Shown: one piece after another, positions 23,785 through 34,991 of the stretch
Layout of the letters: each line of letters begins with the position of its first letter
Position numbering within the stretch: the stretch's first letter is position 1
Source of the DNA: Alnus glutinosa
Taxonomy: Eukaryota > Streptophyta > Magnoliopsida > Fagales > Betulaceae
Direction of reading: 5' to 3'
Assembly (NCBI RefSeq): GCF_958979055.1
Contig: NC_084888.1
Location: 4,606,001 to 4,670,000 of the forward strand
Length of the DNA: 64,000 bases
The notes under the pieces: generated by a model
The model's input: only the letters and a program-made list of their open reading frames with translations
Databases searched by the model: none
What the model was told of the DNA's origin: nothing
Program-made: the position numbers and the translations under genes

Positions 23785-26690
23785 TCCCCTTTTAAACTTT
23801 GCTCGTAGCTTGCTAAAAATCTCATTCTTTAAGGGGTTTGTAAAAATATCCATAACTTGATCATGAGTGGTCACAAACTTGAGCTGTACCTCCTTCTTGA
23901 CAATACACTCTCTAATAAAATGATACCTTGTGTCAATGTGTTTGCTCCGATTATGTACTGGATCAAAAACTTCACCATAATCAATGTCGGGTCTTTGACT
24001 ATATCCTTTGACAACCAACCTTGCTTTGTATCTTTCGACTTCTCCTTTAGCATTCTTCTTTGCCTTGAATACCCACTTCACTCCAATGGGTTTTTGTTCT
24101 TTTGGAATAGTCGTCAACTCATATGTGTTGTTCTTTTCAAATGCTTTGATTTCCTCATCCATGGCATTTCTCCATTTTCATCTTTCACCACTTCTTCAAA
24201 AAACCTATTGGTTCACAATCCGCAAAATAACAATAAAGAGTTAGATCATCATTTAAATTCTATGTTACCTCATAGAATTCTTGGAGACTTCTTATGTGTA
24301 GTGGCATTTCACGACAACTTCCTCTCGAAGATGACGACAACGGTGTACTAGAATTTGTTGGTGATGGAGAAGGTGTAGTAACCTCTTCGTTTCTTGACTT
24401 TTCTTCTTCTTCAAGAAAATGAAAGAAATCATATTTTTCTTCCTATTGAGTGCTCCAATCCCAAAAATCTTCTTCATCAAACTCCAAATCTCTACTAATC
24501 ACAATTTTGCTGGAATTTGGATTGTAAAGCTTGTAGCCTTTAGAACTTGAGTCATAACCAATGAAAATGTACCTTTTGATTTTATCATCAAGCTTGGACC
24601 GCTCTTGATCCAGTATGTGTGTATAGCCAATGCTTCCAAAAACTCGCAAATGAGAAACACTTGGATTTCTTCCACTCCATACTTCTTGTGGTGTTTTGGT
24701 CTATAGGCTTTTTGTAGGACAACGATTTGATAAATATACAACACAATCAACAGCTTCCGCCCAAAATTCTTTAGGCATTCTCTTTGTCTTCAACATGTTT
24801 TGAGCCATATTGAGAATTGTCCTATTCTTTCTTTCAACAACACCATTTTGTTGTGGCGATCTCAGAACCGTTAAAGGACGACGAATTCCATTTGCTTCAC
24901 AAAATTCTTTAAATTCATTAGATATGAATTCACTTCCTCTATCGGATCTCAATGATTTAACATAATAACCACTTTGTTTTTCTACAAAGACTTAGAATTT
25001 TTTGAAAACTTCAAAGACTTGAGATTTTTCCTTCAAAAAATAGACCCAAGTTTTTCGACTAAAGTCATCAATGAAAATGAGGAAGTAACGGTTTTTACCG
25101 AATGAATATGGCTTAATTGGTCCACAAATATCCGCATGAACAAGTTGAAGCGGCTCATTTGCTCTTGTAGTAGATTCTTTTGGAAAGCTTTTCCGGAATT
25201 GTTTGCCGACAAGACATCATTCTCAAAGTTGATCCAGTTGATTAATGGAAGGCAAGCTATTCACCATCTTGTTTTGTGCCAACAATTTTAATTCGCTAAA
25301 ATTTTCATGTCCAAACCTCAAATGCCAAAGTCAAAATGAATCTTTCAAACAAGTCTTGAGACATTTAGCCACATCTGTTTGAATATTTAATAAAAATATT
25401 CTATTGCTCATCACGGGAACTTTGCCTATCAAATTCTTCTTATCATCTCTTAGTGAAAGAGATGGTTGCTTTTCATACTTGGAACAAAATAAACATTTGT
25501 AATAAATTGATGTTCTCTATTTTTCAAGTGAATTAAGATTGTACCTTTCCCTTTTATTGAAACTTTAGACAAGTCTCCAAAAGTAACATTCCCACTCACC
25601 AATTCATCAAGTTCCACAAACTTGTTTTTGTCTCCACACATATGGTTGCTTGCCGCGTTATCAAGATACCACGAGTTCTTCTCTCGTCTTTCTTCTCCGT
25701 TATAAGCTAGCAACAAAGTAGGTTCCGCTTCCTCATTTTGAGCATAATTAACTTTCTCTTCAACATTGTTAGTGTGGCTTCTATACTCTCAAGCATAATG
25801 ACCATATTTTTAGCAATAATAACATTTAACTTGAGATTTATCATACCTTCTTCCATATTGCTTAAAATTATTTCTTAACCTTTGTCCTCTTGATGCTTGA
25901 CCTCTCTCTTCGTAATTGAAACTAATACGTCCGCCTCTTCCTCTTCTTCTACCACAACCACAACCACGGCCTCATCCACGTCCACGTCCTTGTCCTTTTT
26001 GACTAATTTCTTGTTCTTCTTTCTTATCTTTGAAACAAATCTTTGTAGCAAGAACTTGTTCCAATGGCTCTTTTTTCTTCTTGTTGAGCCTTTCTTCATG
26101 GGCTTGAAGAGATCCCATGAGTTGATCAATACTCATGATTTCCAAATTTTTTGACTCTTCAATAGCGACAATGATATAGTCAAATCTTTGTTGCAAAGAA
26201 CTAATGATCTTTTCAATGACTCGAACATCTTCCAATCTTTCTCCATATCTTTTCATTTGATTTACTATAGCTAATACCCTTGAAAAATAATCCGCAACTG
26301 ACTTGGATTCTTTCATTCGCAAAACTTTAAATTCGCCTCTTAATATTTGAAGACGAGCTTTCTTCACTTAATCAACTCCTTGGTAAGAGTTTTGAAGAAT
26401 CTCTCATGCTTGCTTAGAGGTAGTTGCATTCACCACCTTCTCGAATATAGCCTCATCCAAAAACATTAATAAATAAGGGTGAGAGCTTGTTGATCCTTCT
26501 TTCGAAGTTTCTGCAAAGCCTCTCTTTGATTAGGATTCAAAGGAGCTTCGTCACTAGGCTCATCATAGCCTTTTTCTACAATCTCCCAAGTATCTTGCGA
26601 TCCAAGCAATGCCTTCATACGAATGCACCAATTATCAAAATTGTCTTTGAAAAGGTGAGCAAATTGAAATGGAAAGGTTGAATTGGCCAT
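23779..26690 (-). pseudogene. Copia gag-pol remnant
   Basis: On the minus strand the gag start at 26690 ([10 protein letters not shown]) is followed by the gag core (about 26367-25975), then a damaged zinc knuckle near 25830-25780 with two stops in the CCHC region. A protease-like [13 protein letters not shown] lies at about 25680, with DNAA in place of the usual DSGA. The integrase core is seen at 24952-24701 (SDRGSEFISNEF, SPQQNGVVERKNRTI). The start of the reverse transcriptase (GVKWVFKAKKNAKGEVERYK, about 24090) jumps directly into the RNase H C-terminus (KHIDTRYHFIRE, about 23940). Multiple stops and frame breaks make it non-coding. Confidence 0.88.
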
Positions 26691-26712
26691 TTCTCCATGA
26701 TCAATAAGCTGT

Positions 26713-26724
26713 GCTCTGATACCA
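26713..26724 (-). other. Copia primer-binding site
   Basis: TGGTATCAGAGC on the minus strand, just inside the 5' LTR, is complementary to the 3' end of plant initiator methionine tRNA. This is the standard copia priming site and fixes element orientation. Confidence 0.88.
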
Positions 26725-26727
26725 ATT

Positions 26728-27025
26728 TGTGGAAATTGGAAACCACACACACTAAGAGAGATAATGAAAAGGAAGAGAGACAATAAATTGATAGAGGACT
26801 TTATATTCTTTTATTAAACTTGATTAAAAATAAATTGCTTGCATGAGTATTTATAGGATACAAATGACCCTTCTAAATTCTTCACATTAATTCCATTCAT
26901 TTATATTTCAAATAACTCTGTGAAAACTCAAAAGACATAACCTCTTCAAGTCAATTAGTAACTTAATTACAATAATAAGAAAAGACTTAAATAAATGTTA
27001 TTAATATTAAGTTTATTATTTAACA
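26728..27025 (-). repeat. Copia 5' LTR (right on the plus strand)
   Basis: 298 bp starting TGTGGAAATTGG and ending ATTTAACA. Compared with the partner LTR it lacks about 24 bp in the ACTCCCATGTAAC region and has scattered substitutions. Confidence 0.9.
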
Positions 27026-27312
27026 TTTCTTTTGATGGAAACGTGGTTCCAGTCTTCATTGGAGTGATATTTTGTATTGTTTGAGGTGCCTTACAAAGGT
27101 TTAGTTCATCTTAAAAAAAAAAAAAAAAAAGAATAAAGTTGTGGATTTGAAAAAAGAAAAAAGATAGTCCTAAAGAAATGCTAGAGATGCGGTTAGAAAG
27201 TGTTAGGCCATCCCCCAATAGCTAGATTCGGTTCTCCACCACGTCCTCCTCAAGCCTTAGCTTTAGCCTTTAAGTGCATCCGATCCAATCCTAAGACTCT
27301 AGGCGAATAATT

Positions 27313-27316
<4 letters not shown>

Positions 27317-27349
<33 letters not shown>
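27317..27349 (+). repeat. (GA)n microsatellite in the leader of the small EF-hand gene
   Basis: About 16 GA units lie directly against the start codon at 27350, as often seen in plant 5' UTRs. Length changes here would alter only the leader. Confidence 0.9.
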
Positions 27350-27354
<5 letters not shown>

Positions 27355-27640
27355 TTTTATGGGTCGTTGTATGCAGGTGCAGCCTCACAAAGGGATGACA
27401 GTGGAACAATTCAAGACATGGCTTCGCAGGTTTGACGCGAATCACGACGGGAGTTTTAGCGAAGAGGAACTAAAAGAGGCTCTACACAGCTTGAAGATTT
27501 GGTTTGGGTGGTGGAAGGCCCATCAAGGAATGAAGGAAGCGGACTCCAATCATAATGGACAAATAGACAACACCAAGGAAATAGAGAAGCTGGTGAACTA
27601 CGCCCAACAACGTTTGCACGTACAAATTTATGGAGATTAG
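27350..27640 (+). CDS. Small EF-hand calcium-binding protein
   Basis: Intronless 96-residue frame. Loop 1 at about 29-40 (DANHDGSFSEEE) has the canonical spacing with Glu at position 12. Loop 2 at about 65-76 (DSNHNGQIDNTK) has Asp at 1, Gly at 6 and Asp at 9, but Lys replaces Glu at position 12, so its affinity may be reduced. The N-terminus MAFMGRCMQVQPHKGMTVEQ and the short pair layout match a plant family of roughly 100-residue EF-hand proteins related to CMLs; no specific function is known to me. The start is fixed by the (GA)n leader and the absence of upstream in-frame ATGs. It begins about 210 bp past the end of the LINE/copia nest, so its promoter may overlap transposon DNA. Confidence 0.85.
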
Positions 27641-27644
27641 TTGC

Positions 27645-28797
27645 TCGTATTTGATTTGATTTCATGTTGTTTGTTCCCTTTTAAGGGACCTTTGCATCCA
27701 GTTTTTCACTGGAGAGAGTTGTAAATTGATGTGTCTGATCAACGATCAAAGGTTTTATATATATATATATATCTGCCTTTTTTTATTTTGATTTCCATTA
27801 TGGTCTTATTTCCCCTGCTTTAATTTTATGTTTGTTGAATAATGAATTATAATATCATTTCCCTTAAACCCCAGTTGATCTGCATATATTACTAAATTCT
27901 AGCCATAGCCGGCCAAGAGCCCAAGCGGCCAAGCTTGAGTTGGCTGTATATGTATTGCTGATCAAAGCACCTGCAGAATTGTTTGTCTGCTCTTTTTTTC
28001 GACTTAGATATGGCTTCGAATTTGATAAACATTTCGTGCAGGTGCCGTGAGCTAAACGAATTGTCACTCTCAATTGATCATATCCACTCTAAATTTGACC
28101 ATCTGCCGAAAGGTGGAGAAAGGAATAATCTTTTTCATTCCAAGACCAAAATTGGGAATATTAAACAAGAAAAAGTAAAGAGTAATTTAACAAGTAATGC
28201 TAAAGAGACATGTTACACGTATATCTTTTATATATCTACTATATATCTCTTTTATAAATCAACTATTAATTAGATTTGTAAGACGTACCCACATGTAAGT
28301 TCTTATGGGTCTTACAGATTCAATGATTAATTTTTTTTTAAAAAAAATATGTATAAGAGATGTAAAAAAATTGTTTCTCAATGCGAAGAGAATACTATAC
28401 ATTTATTCTACTATTGTTTTGTTGGGCAGATGTGACACTGTTTATCCATCTTTAGGTTAGCTATTGTTAAAAAAAATAAAATAAAATAAAAGATGGATCG
28501 ATGAATACTGTCACATATGCTCAATCAAATAAGAGTAAGATGAGAATATAGTCTATAACATTATTCTAATTTGACACGGGTTGATTGGCATCGTCACAAA
28601 ACATAGTGAGATAAATCGACATTATCTTCATGCTAAAAATCTCTTTTATTTCATTTTGATAACATGACATTGCCATTATTTTATTTTATTATTTTATTTT
28701 TAGACAAATGACTGATTTAAAAATTTATGAAGACTATCACATCAACTGACTGAGAGATGGGAGCGGAGTAAAAGTGCTTTGTTTTATCCCAAAAGGA
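27645..28797. other. Spacer with small foldbacks
   Basis: 3' UTR of the small EF-hand gene, a (TA)n tract at 27758-27772, and two probable MITE-like inverted repeats. One is at about 28195-28395 (AGTAATGCTAAAGAG start; palindromic AAGACGTACCC/GGGTCTTAC core). The other is at about 28424-28525 (GCAGATGTGACACTG against CTGTCACATATGC). The short frame at 27983-28273 has no recognisable domain and spans one of these repeats. Confidence 0.45.
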
Positions 28798-28807
28798 ATT
28801 CCCAAAT

Positions 28808-29835
28808 AATTCTTTTTTTTTTTTTTGAACATGTAGCATGTGCTACATCAATTGCTAAACAAAGCCATCAGGCATTACAGAGACAAACTAGAGGTACAAA
28901 GAAACCTCTACATCCTAAGCCAGAACCAAGTTTGACTTAAAAGCAGCTGCCTAAACTAATACACAAAAATTACAAGGACGCTCTTATAAGCCTCTCCTTA
29001 TAATTAAGCACACTCTCAAAAAAGAAAGAGGCCGATCTAGCTACCACAGCCACCACATAGCCCAGTAAAATTTGTGCATTACATAGACAAACTGTGAAAA
29101 CAAAGAAACAAGAGAATATACAACACCAAAAAACCAACACAGCAAGCATCAAAGAAGAAGATCACTTCCTAAACTGAGATGACGCGTGCGTAACACGCGC
29201 CGTCCCCTGAGGCTCCCCACACAGCAAACAACCACCGCCAACTACCAACCACCACCAGCTAGGGCCTGAAATATATGGTGTGACCCACACGCGCCTAACC
29301 AAAGAAAGAGATCATTCTCAACGATTAGACCACGCGTCGGCAAGAGCGAGCAGCAAGACCACCAACTTGAGTCGGCCGAACCAGATGACGACGGTGAATA
29401 CAGATAGGAAGCTCGTGTCATGAGAAACCCTGTAGAAGATTACAGATCTAGCACACAGAGAAAACCGTTTGTTAGAGCACGGCTAGAGATCCACCGGAGA
29501 CATGAAGAAGAGCGGCCGATCCTCCAAACCAACACTGCATGTAGGCTTTTCGGTCAGAGAAAGAAAAAAAGAAAACAAGAACACAAACTCCTCAACCCAA
29601 AAGGGTTAGGGGGGCAGGCAAAACCTCTACTGGAACAAGTCCGGGAGGAAACAAAACTCCCGGCCCTAACGGTAGGGAGAAAAACTACCCTCCAATGGAA
29701 CGAGCCATGGAGGAACAAAAGCCTCCTAGAGGCTAGGAGGACCAAAGACCGGGAGGAGGAAAGCAGGGAGCCTCCCTCCTAGGCTTTTCGAATCTTCTAG
29801 AGAGAGAAAGCTTTCGTTTTTTAGTATGCTTGAAC
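28808..29835 (-). mobile_element. LINE-like non-autonomous retroposon, 1.03 kb
   Basis: The poly-A tail appears as a T run at about 28812-28826 on the plus strand, so the element reads on the minus strand. A 10-bp target duplication, ATTCCCAAAT, sits at 28798-28807 and 29836-29845. The body has no intact protein frame. A second, diverged copy lies at 42986-45122; shared blocks include TTTGTGCATTACA, GACAAACTGTGA and the GCATGTGCTAC start next to the T run. The distal end has a GGGAGG/CCTCCC-rich region. It is best described as a LINE-derived or short LINE-dependent retroposon. Confidence 0.8.
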
Positions 29836-30031
29836 ATTCCCAAATCCTTCTTTGTGCACATGTTAATGCATACGAATCCACGACCCAACCCAATCCAGAG
29901 TGTTAGATGAAGGAGAGGACCGGTTGGGGCTGGCGTCTTATCCTATCAAAGCCCACCTGCGAGCGAGCGAGCAAGGCAATAGTTGCTAATTCTCTACAAT
30001 ACGGAATGTATATATATATATATAAGAAAGA

Positions 30032-30204
30032 GAAATGCTATATATATTTGCACTCTTATATATTTAACGACATATTTTTTAATGTGGTAATAAAAATTAA
30101 TAATAAATTTTACATTAAATAATGATTCATTGAAAATTTCATTATATTTTTTAATACTACGCCAAGGAGTGAGAGTGAGAATATGTGTAACATTTCTTAT
30201 ATGT
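30032..30204. mobile_element. Possible MITE with AGAAATGCTA ends
   Basis: The left end AGAAATGCTATATATATTTG mirrors the right end ATATGTGTAACATTTCT imperfectly, around an AT-rich core. It is similar in style to the GTAATGCTACAC-ended family at 12280 and 61891. No clear target duplication. Confidence 0.45.
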
Positions 30205-30250
30205 TATTATCTTGCTTCTTTTTTGGGTTGGGATATAGCAATTGGATGTC

Positions 30251-30500
30251 TAAATTGTTAGCAATTTGAATAGTTAATGTGAAAGAGTTTATATGGGACT
30301 CAGCTATCCAAATAGGTGGTCGGGTAGCGCAACATTTTATTGTGTCTCACATGAGTTCTCTCACATTAACTATATATCTAGATTGCTAATAATTTGAGCA
30401 GTTAATGTAAAAGAGTTTATGTGAGACTCAAATATACCAATAGGTAGTCGAGTAGCTTAAAATTTATTTAATACATGTGTCGTCTCACATAAGTTTTCTC
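30251..30500. repeat. Imperfect tandem repeat, unit about 128 bp
   Basis: Two units begin TAAATTGTTAGCAATTTGA (30251) and TAGATTGCTAATAATTTGA (30379). They share GTTAATGT, AGAGTTTAT, GGTGGTCGGGTAGC/GGTAGTCGAGTAGC and GTCTCACAT blocks. No coding capacity. Confidence 0.75.
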
Positions 30501-32181
30501 GAGTAAAGCTAGAAAAAAAGACTTGTGTTCCTTTTTAGCTTGTCCCTTCAAAAGTGATCTGTTTTTCAAAAATTGAATCGATATGTAATAGTGATTTATT
30601 CTTAATTCAATAATAATTTTAAAAGTTACGTCACTTTTTAAATGACAATGTAAAAATAAAAGTATTCAATATAACGTTACTTAGTCCTCTAACAATAATC
30701 ACCAAATTACTATAATTTAGACGATTTTAATTACTAATTAAATCTCCATCATCTTTTTCGAGTCTAGCTATGAGATAGAACTCTTGTCCGAACAAAAGGC
30801 TCTTTTCGAACCGAAAGCCATGGTTGAACAGGAGCCCCGTCTCTAATTTTTACTCCCCAAAGAGAAAGAGAAATTTTGTTGAGACTTGAGAATCGCTGTC
30901 TCAAGGGTCGCAGGTGCATGGCTCGTACGCCTCCGTACTCTAGCTCCATCTCCATTGACGCGTAGAAAAACGAGTCCTTCTTCCTTCAGATCTGTTATTG
31001 GAAAATGAGCCAACAAGAAGATAAATTATACAATTATAATCTATAAACCAAGTTTCAACTAATGGGGATATATAGAAGATTTTTTTTATTATTATTATTC
31101 TTCTGAGCAATTTTAGAATTTTTAGTTTCATAACCTTCGAAAGGACCTACTTCTTGCTTACGAGATGGGAGACCAAATCGAGGTACAAAAAAAAGAAGAA
31201 GCCCGAAAGGCCTGCACGCTCTATAGTTTGATGATTCAGAATTTCAGTGCATTGATTTTGGGAATCCACCACGTGTCGTATCCCCATTTGGGTGACCAGT
31301 TGAAAAGGGTTAAACTAAGAGATCAAAGAGTGACAACCATGTCATTGGGATAGAAGCCAATATATATATATATATATATAATAAGAGGGCCCTCCTAAAA
31401 TCCTGATACACTCCACTTCCCCCTTTATTCGTCGCACATGTTACCAAAGATCTACAAATATTTGGTCAAAAAAGTAGTGTTGATCATCTCCATCTACCTC
31501 GCCCAATATCACAACATTTTTTGGTTCTTCTTGCGCGCAAGCGCAGTGCTGTAAAGGGCTGTATATTGTTTAGAGCCAAAAGTAAAATGCTTTTTGTAAA
31601 TTATTTCATGATTTGCTTCAATTCTTTGGCTTCTTGTTTACGGACTCTAACAATTAATACGCATGACAAAACGAAAAAATAACAAAATAAAAACTAAAAA
31701 CAACTTCAGGTGCTTTTCTTTGTCATTCGATTCTCCACCCCGGCCCATGCATACAGGAGTCGAATGACCATGCTCTTGAGTCTTGAACCATTAATGATTC
31801 AGAAATATTGAAAGAATATTTAGAAATAAGTGAATGAATGATTTTCAAAAGCTTTTTCTTTCCAAAAAATGGCGAGCGACGGTGATAGATTGAGTCAGGA
31901 TTCAATTTATGATTTTTAACTTTAATAATATCATATTAAATTATAATTTATCAAAAATATGTAAGTTGATAGAAAAAAACATATATTATAACATACTTAA
32001 ATATAATAGTATAAAATCTGGACCATCCATTTTTTTAACAGGAGATCTCATGTTATTTTTCTTACAACATGTAAATTAAAGCCAATCCTTATATTGATAT
32101 ACTTTAATAATAATGTGGTTATAATTATAATACTATTTAAGAGTAAAAAATAAATAGAAAATTCATAACTTATTCATAAAA

Positions 32182-32212
<31 letters not shown>

Positions 32213-32848
32213 GAAAATTCATACTATATATCGACTTCCAACCTGACTTTAATTTGTCAGAAGTAAAAAATTACTTTAAAAATAAATCCATCATAGGAAG
32301 CCGACCCGATTGGATCGGATTTCTGATGCACGGGGATTTGAACAACCCTATCATTCTTTATTATCCTTCCAGTTCCTACCCAAAAATTAAAAAAGAAAGC
32401 AAATTAATTATCATCTATCTTCTTTCCCTCTTTTAACAGGAAATTACCACCTATTTTGAAAACAAACAACATTAATTAAGTAGGTCTTGACTCTTGATAT
32501 GTATTATTTATTCAAAGGCAACCTGGTCACGTGATCCCTTTGATCAGTCTGCATCGCCAGCTCATTCACTGCTAACGTACTTATAAGTCAAAGCTCGGTC
32601 AACCAGACCAATGCATGCCAAGCCCCTCTGGACTCTGCCACTGTACCTCTCTCTCTCTCTCTCTCTCTCTATGCCTGCAAAGATATAACTGTTATTATCA
32701 CCTTCCAAAACGTGGCTTATCTCTCCATCCATCTATTTAATGAGAATTCTCCACCGTCCATTTAGATGATCGACGTCCATCGTTGCATGCATACCCCTCA
32801 TAATTTAGTCACTTTAATTTCTTATTTTGAAACAAAATAAATCTGCCT

Positions 32849-32852
<4 letters not shown>

Positions 32853-32921
<69 letters not shown>
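32853..32921. repeat. (TA)n microsatellite
   Basis: About 34 TA units; likely highly variable. Confidence 0.9.
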
Positions 32922-32923
<2 letters not shown>

Positions 32924-33486
32924 CTTTCTTGCACATTTTCGGCAAGCTAGTAAAACCGTGCATGCATGCTTCGAAGTTCAATCATCACAGCAATATTACT
33001 ATTCTTGTGAATATTACCGACGTCATTACTAACCGTTGCATTATGCATGCTAATCCGTTTAGAATCTTTTGAGATTTCCTCCCTTCTGTTACATCGATCA
33101 TTTGATCAAATAGAGAAATATATGATGGTAAGATTTCTCGCAATCTATATATTTATTATGTCGTACGTGTGAACAAATTTTGACCATGGTTAAGAAGATT
33201 AAAGTAACTAAAAAGCTCTTCACCATTTCATTAATTACCTCAGACAATAAACAATAAAATTTAATGTTTTATTTAATGAAAGAATGAAAGAGAGGTTCTT
33301 AGCAGCTTCGCCAGCATCGAATGAAAACAGTGAGATTTTGGGACCGCATCTTGAGGAATGGATATGATTTAATGGAAATTTAACATGTCAAGACAAAACA
33401 TCTTATCATGGCATGAGAAATCCAAAGAAACGAAAAAAAAAAAAAAAAAAAAAAACTCCAACCCTAGCCTAGGGCGGCCTTTTAGA

Positions 33487-33494
33487 TATAAATA
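33487..33494 (+). promoter_or_regulatory. TATA box of the small plant-specific gene
   Basis: TATAAATA lies about 110 bp upstream of the ATG at 33599, a usual plant spacing with a leader of about 80 bp. Confidence 0.6.
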
Positions 33495-33598
33495 CTACAG
33501 AGTGTGGTTGAAACAGTAGAAGAGGGTCCTAGTGGAATTTATTAGGGTTTATTTTTGTTTCACTCTTTATTCATTCCATGATAGTTTGAAGGTAGTTC

Positions 33599-34194
33599 AT
33601 GGCATGCTTAGACATGTACAACTCCTCCGAGCATAAGGGTCACCACTGCGCTCCAATGAGCCCAAGAATCTCCTTCTCCAACGACTTTGTGGATATCCAG
33701 CAGGCCGCCAGCAGCAAGCAAGAAAGGAGCTCCAGAGACGCGCCAGTGTCCTCGGACTTCGAATTTTCTGTCACAAACTATTCCATGATGAGCGGCGCCG
33801 ACGAGCTTTTCTTCAAGGGCAGGCTGCTTCCCTTCAAGGAAAATTACAACAACCAAATGCAGAGGACCACCACTCTCAGGGATGAGCTTCTTGTTGATGA
33901 CGACGAAGAACGCGTTTCGCTGAGGCCGCCCAAGGGGTCGACACGGTGGAAGGGCCTTCTGGGTCTGAAGAAAACCCACATTGGGTCCAAGAAAGCTGAC
34001 AAGGGTGAATCGTCTGTGGATAGTAAAAGGCCTGATTTCGTTCGTGAGGAGGCCCATGTTAGCAAGACTTCGCAGGTGAGAAAAAAGACACTTCCAATTC
34101 TTTATTTTTATTTTTCATTTTTACTGTTTTGTACTATTTATTTTTGGGTTTGTCCCATTTAATTTGCTTCCTTCATTGATCGCAGGAGCTCTAG
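33599..34194 (+). CDS. Small plant-specific protein (DUF1645/MAKR-like)
   Basis: Two exons: 33599-34075 and 34186-34194. The intron is GT-AG (CGCAG followed by GTGAGA; acceptor ATCGCAG), and the tiny second exon encodes only Glu-Leu and the stop, giving 161 residues. The protein is hydrophilic. It carries SPRISFSNDFVD near the N-terminus, SDFEFSV followed by SGADELFFKGRLLPFK, a basic RPPKGSTRWKGLLGLKK block, and a Ser/Lys/Glu-rich tail. The ADELFFxGxLLP signature occurs in plant DUF1645 proteins and in membrane-associated kinase regulators; the basic block could contact acidic membranes or nucleic acid. The function is not known to me. A TATA box is placed correctly upstream. Without the small last exon the frame would read into intron sequence rich in aromatic residues, which supports the splice. 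Confidence 0.8.
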
Positions 34195-34897
34195 TTACAG
34201 AAACGTGGAGATTGGGATATAGTGGCAATATTCTTGATGGTGATAGATACCTAAAAGGTGTGGCATTTTTTTGGGAAGGAGAGATAGTTTTCTGTTTGGA
34301 CAAAACTTAAAGAGGGTCCTGATCTGATCTGCAATAGTTGGTTGGTTTTCAACTTTGGTGGATCTTTTCTTCTGAGTTTTCAACTTTGGTAGATGTTTGT
34401 CCGCCGGTTTGGCTGTTTGGTGTACAAAAATGTTTGCAGTTGAACATCTCTGTCTCATGTTTTTTTCAATTTTGTTAGTAATTTTCCCCTTGTTCAATGG
34501 TGTTTTATATGCATCTTCCTCTAAGGTCTAATTGTATCTCTATCTTCTATTAATTGGGAGGTCTAAGAACACCTTTTAGCATTTTGTGCACAGAAAAAAA
34601 GAGGGAGAGCCTTCTCCAACTTCGCCGACTTCCTAGATTCTAATTAAGGTTAATTCTTTTCTTCTTTTTTATGAATAAGGTTCCCTTTTCTTTTTAACCA
34701 TTTAAAAATTAAAAAGGAAAATAGTAATACTAAATTACTAACCCCCCCCCCCCCCTGCGTAGGGGTGGTTTGGTAGGCAGTGTACTATAATGTGACAGCT
34801 AAGCCATGGCTGTTCAATGTTCATGGTGTAAAAAAATCTGTTTCAAGTTTGATCAGTGTGTGGCTGTGCATTGGGGACCGGTCTGTGCCAACATAAA

Positions 34898-34991
34898 TGG
34901 AAAAGCGTACGTACTTTAAAATAAAATAAAATTATTTACCCTAACTGGAAAAGCATACGTACTTTAAAATAAAATAAAATTATTTAACCAG
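34898..34991. repeat. 48-bp direct tandem duplication
   Basis: Units 34898-34945 and 34946-34991 differ at only a few bases and each contains CGTACTTTAAAATAAAATAA. Confidence 0.85.

Larger units (their letters stand above)
23464..27025 (-). mobile_element. Ty1-copia LTR retrotransposon with internal deletion
   Basis: The element has LTRs at 23464-23784 and 26728-27025, both of TG...CA form. Going inward from the right LTR there is a primer-binding site (TGGTATCAGAGC, minus strand, 26724-26713); beside the left LTR there is a polypurine tract (AAAAGGGGA, minus strand). So the element reads right to left. Flanking 5-mers TTCCT and TTTCT differ at one base. The LTRs differ by substitutions and by a roughly 24-bp indel, so the insertion is not recent. 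At 3.56 kb it is shorter than an intact copia element (usually near 5 kb) because part of pol is deleted. It lies inside a LINE. Confidence 0.92.
22037..27128 (+). mobile_element. 5'-truncated LINE, interrupted by a Ty1-copia element
   Basis: LINE sequence runs 22037-23463 and resumes at 27026-27128, ending in poly-A. A 14-bp target duplication, AAGAATAAAGTTGT, sits at 22023-22036 and 27129-27142 (its first two A bases overlap the poly-A). The copia element 23464-27025 lies inside, so the LINE arrived first. Without the copia insertion the LINE piece is about 1.5 kb and keeps only the C-terminal part of ORF2. Confidence 0.9.
29846..33480. other. Long spacer, no gene supported
   Basis: Holds a possible MITE (30032-30204), an imperfect 128-bp tandem repeat (30251-30500), (TA)n tracts (31358-31380, 32853-32921), an (AAT)n tract (32183-32212) and a (CT)n tract (32648-32671). 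The short frame at 30764-30955 (minus) has no family I recognise. The final few hundred bases form the promoter of the next gene. Confidence 0.45.

Noticed and set aside
29420-29782. 120-codon basic frame inside the 1-kb retroposon
   Set aside because: No known domain; not kept in the second copy; lies antisense to the element.
33608-34057. Long minus-strand frame of 149 codons
   Set aside because: Antisense to the plus-strand plant-specific gene, which has a TATA box, conserved motifs and a proper splice.
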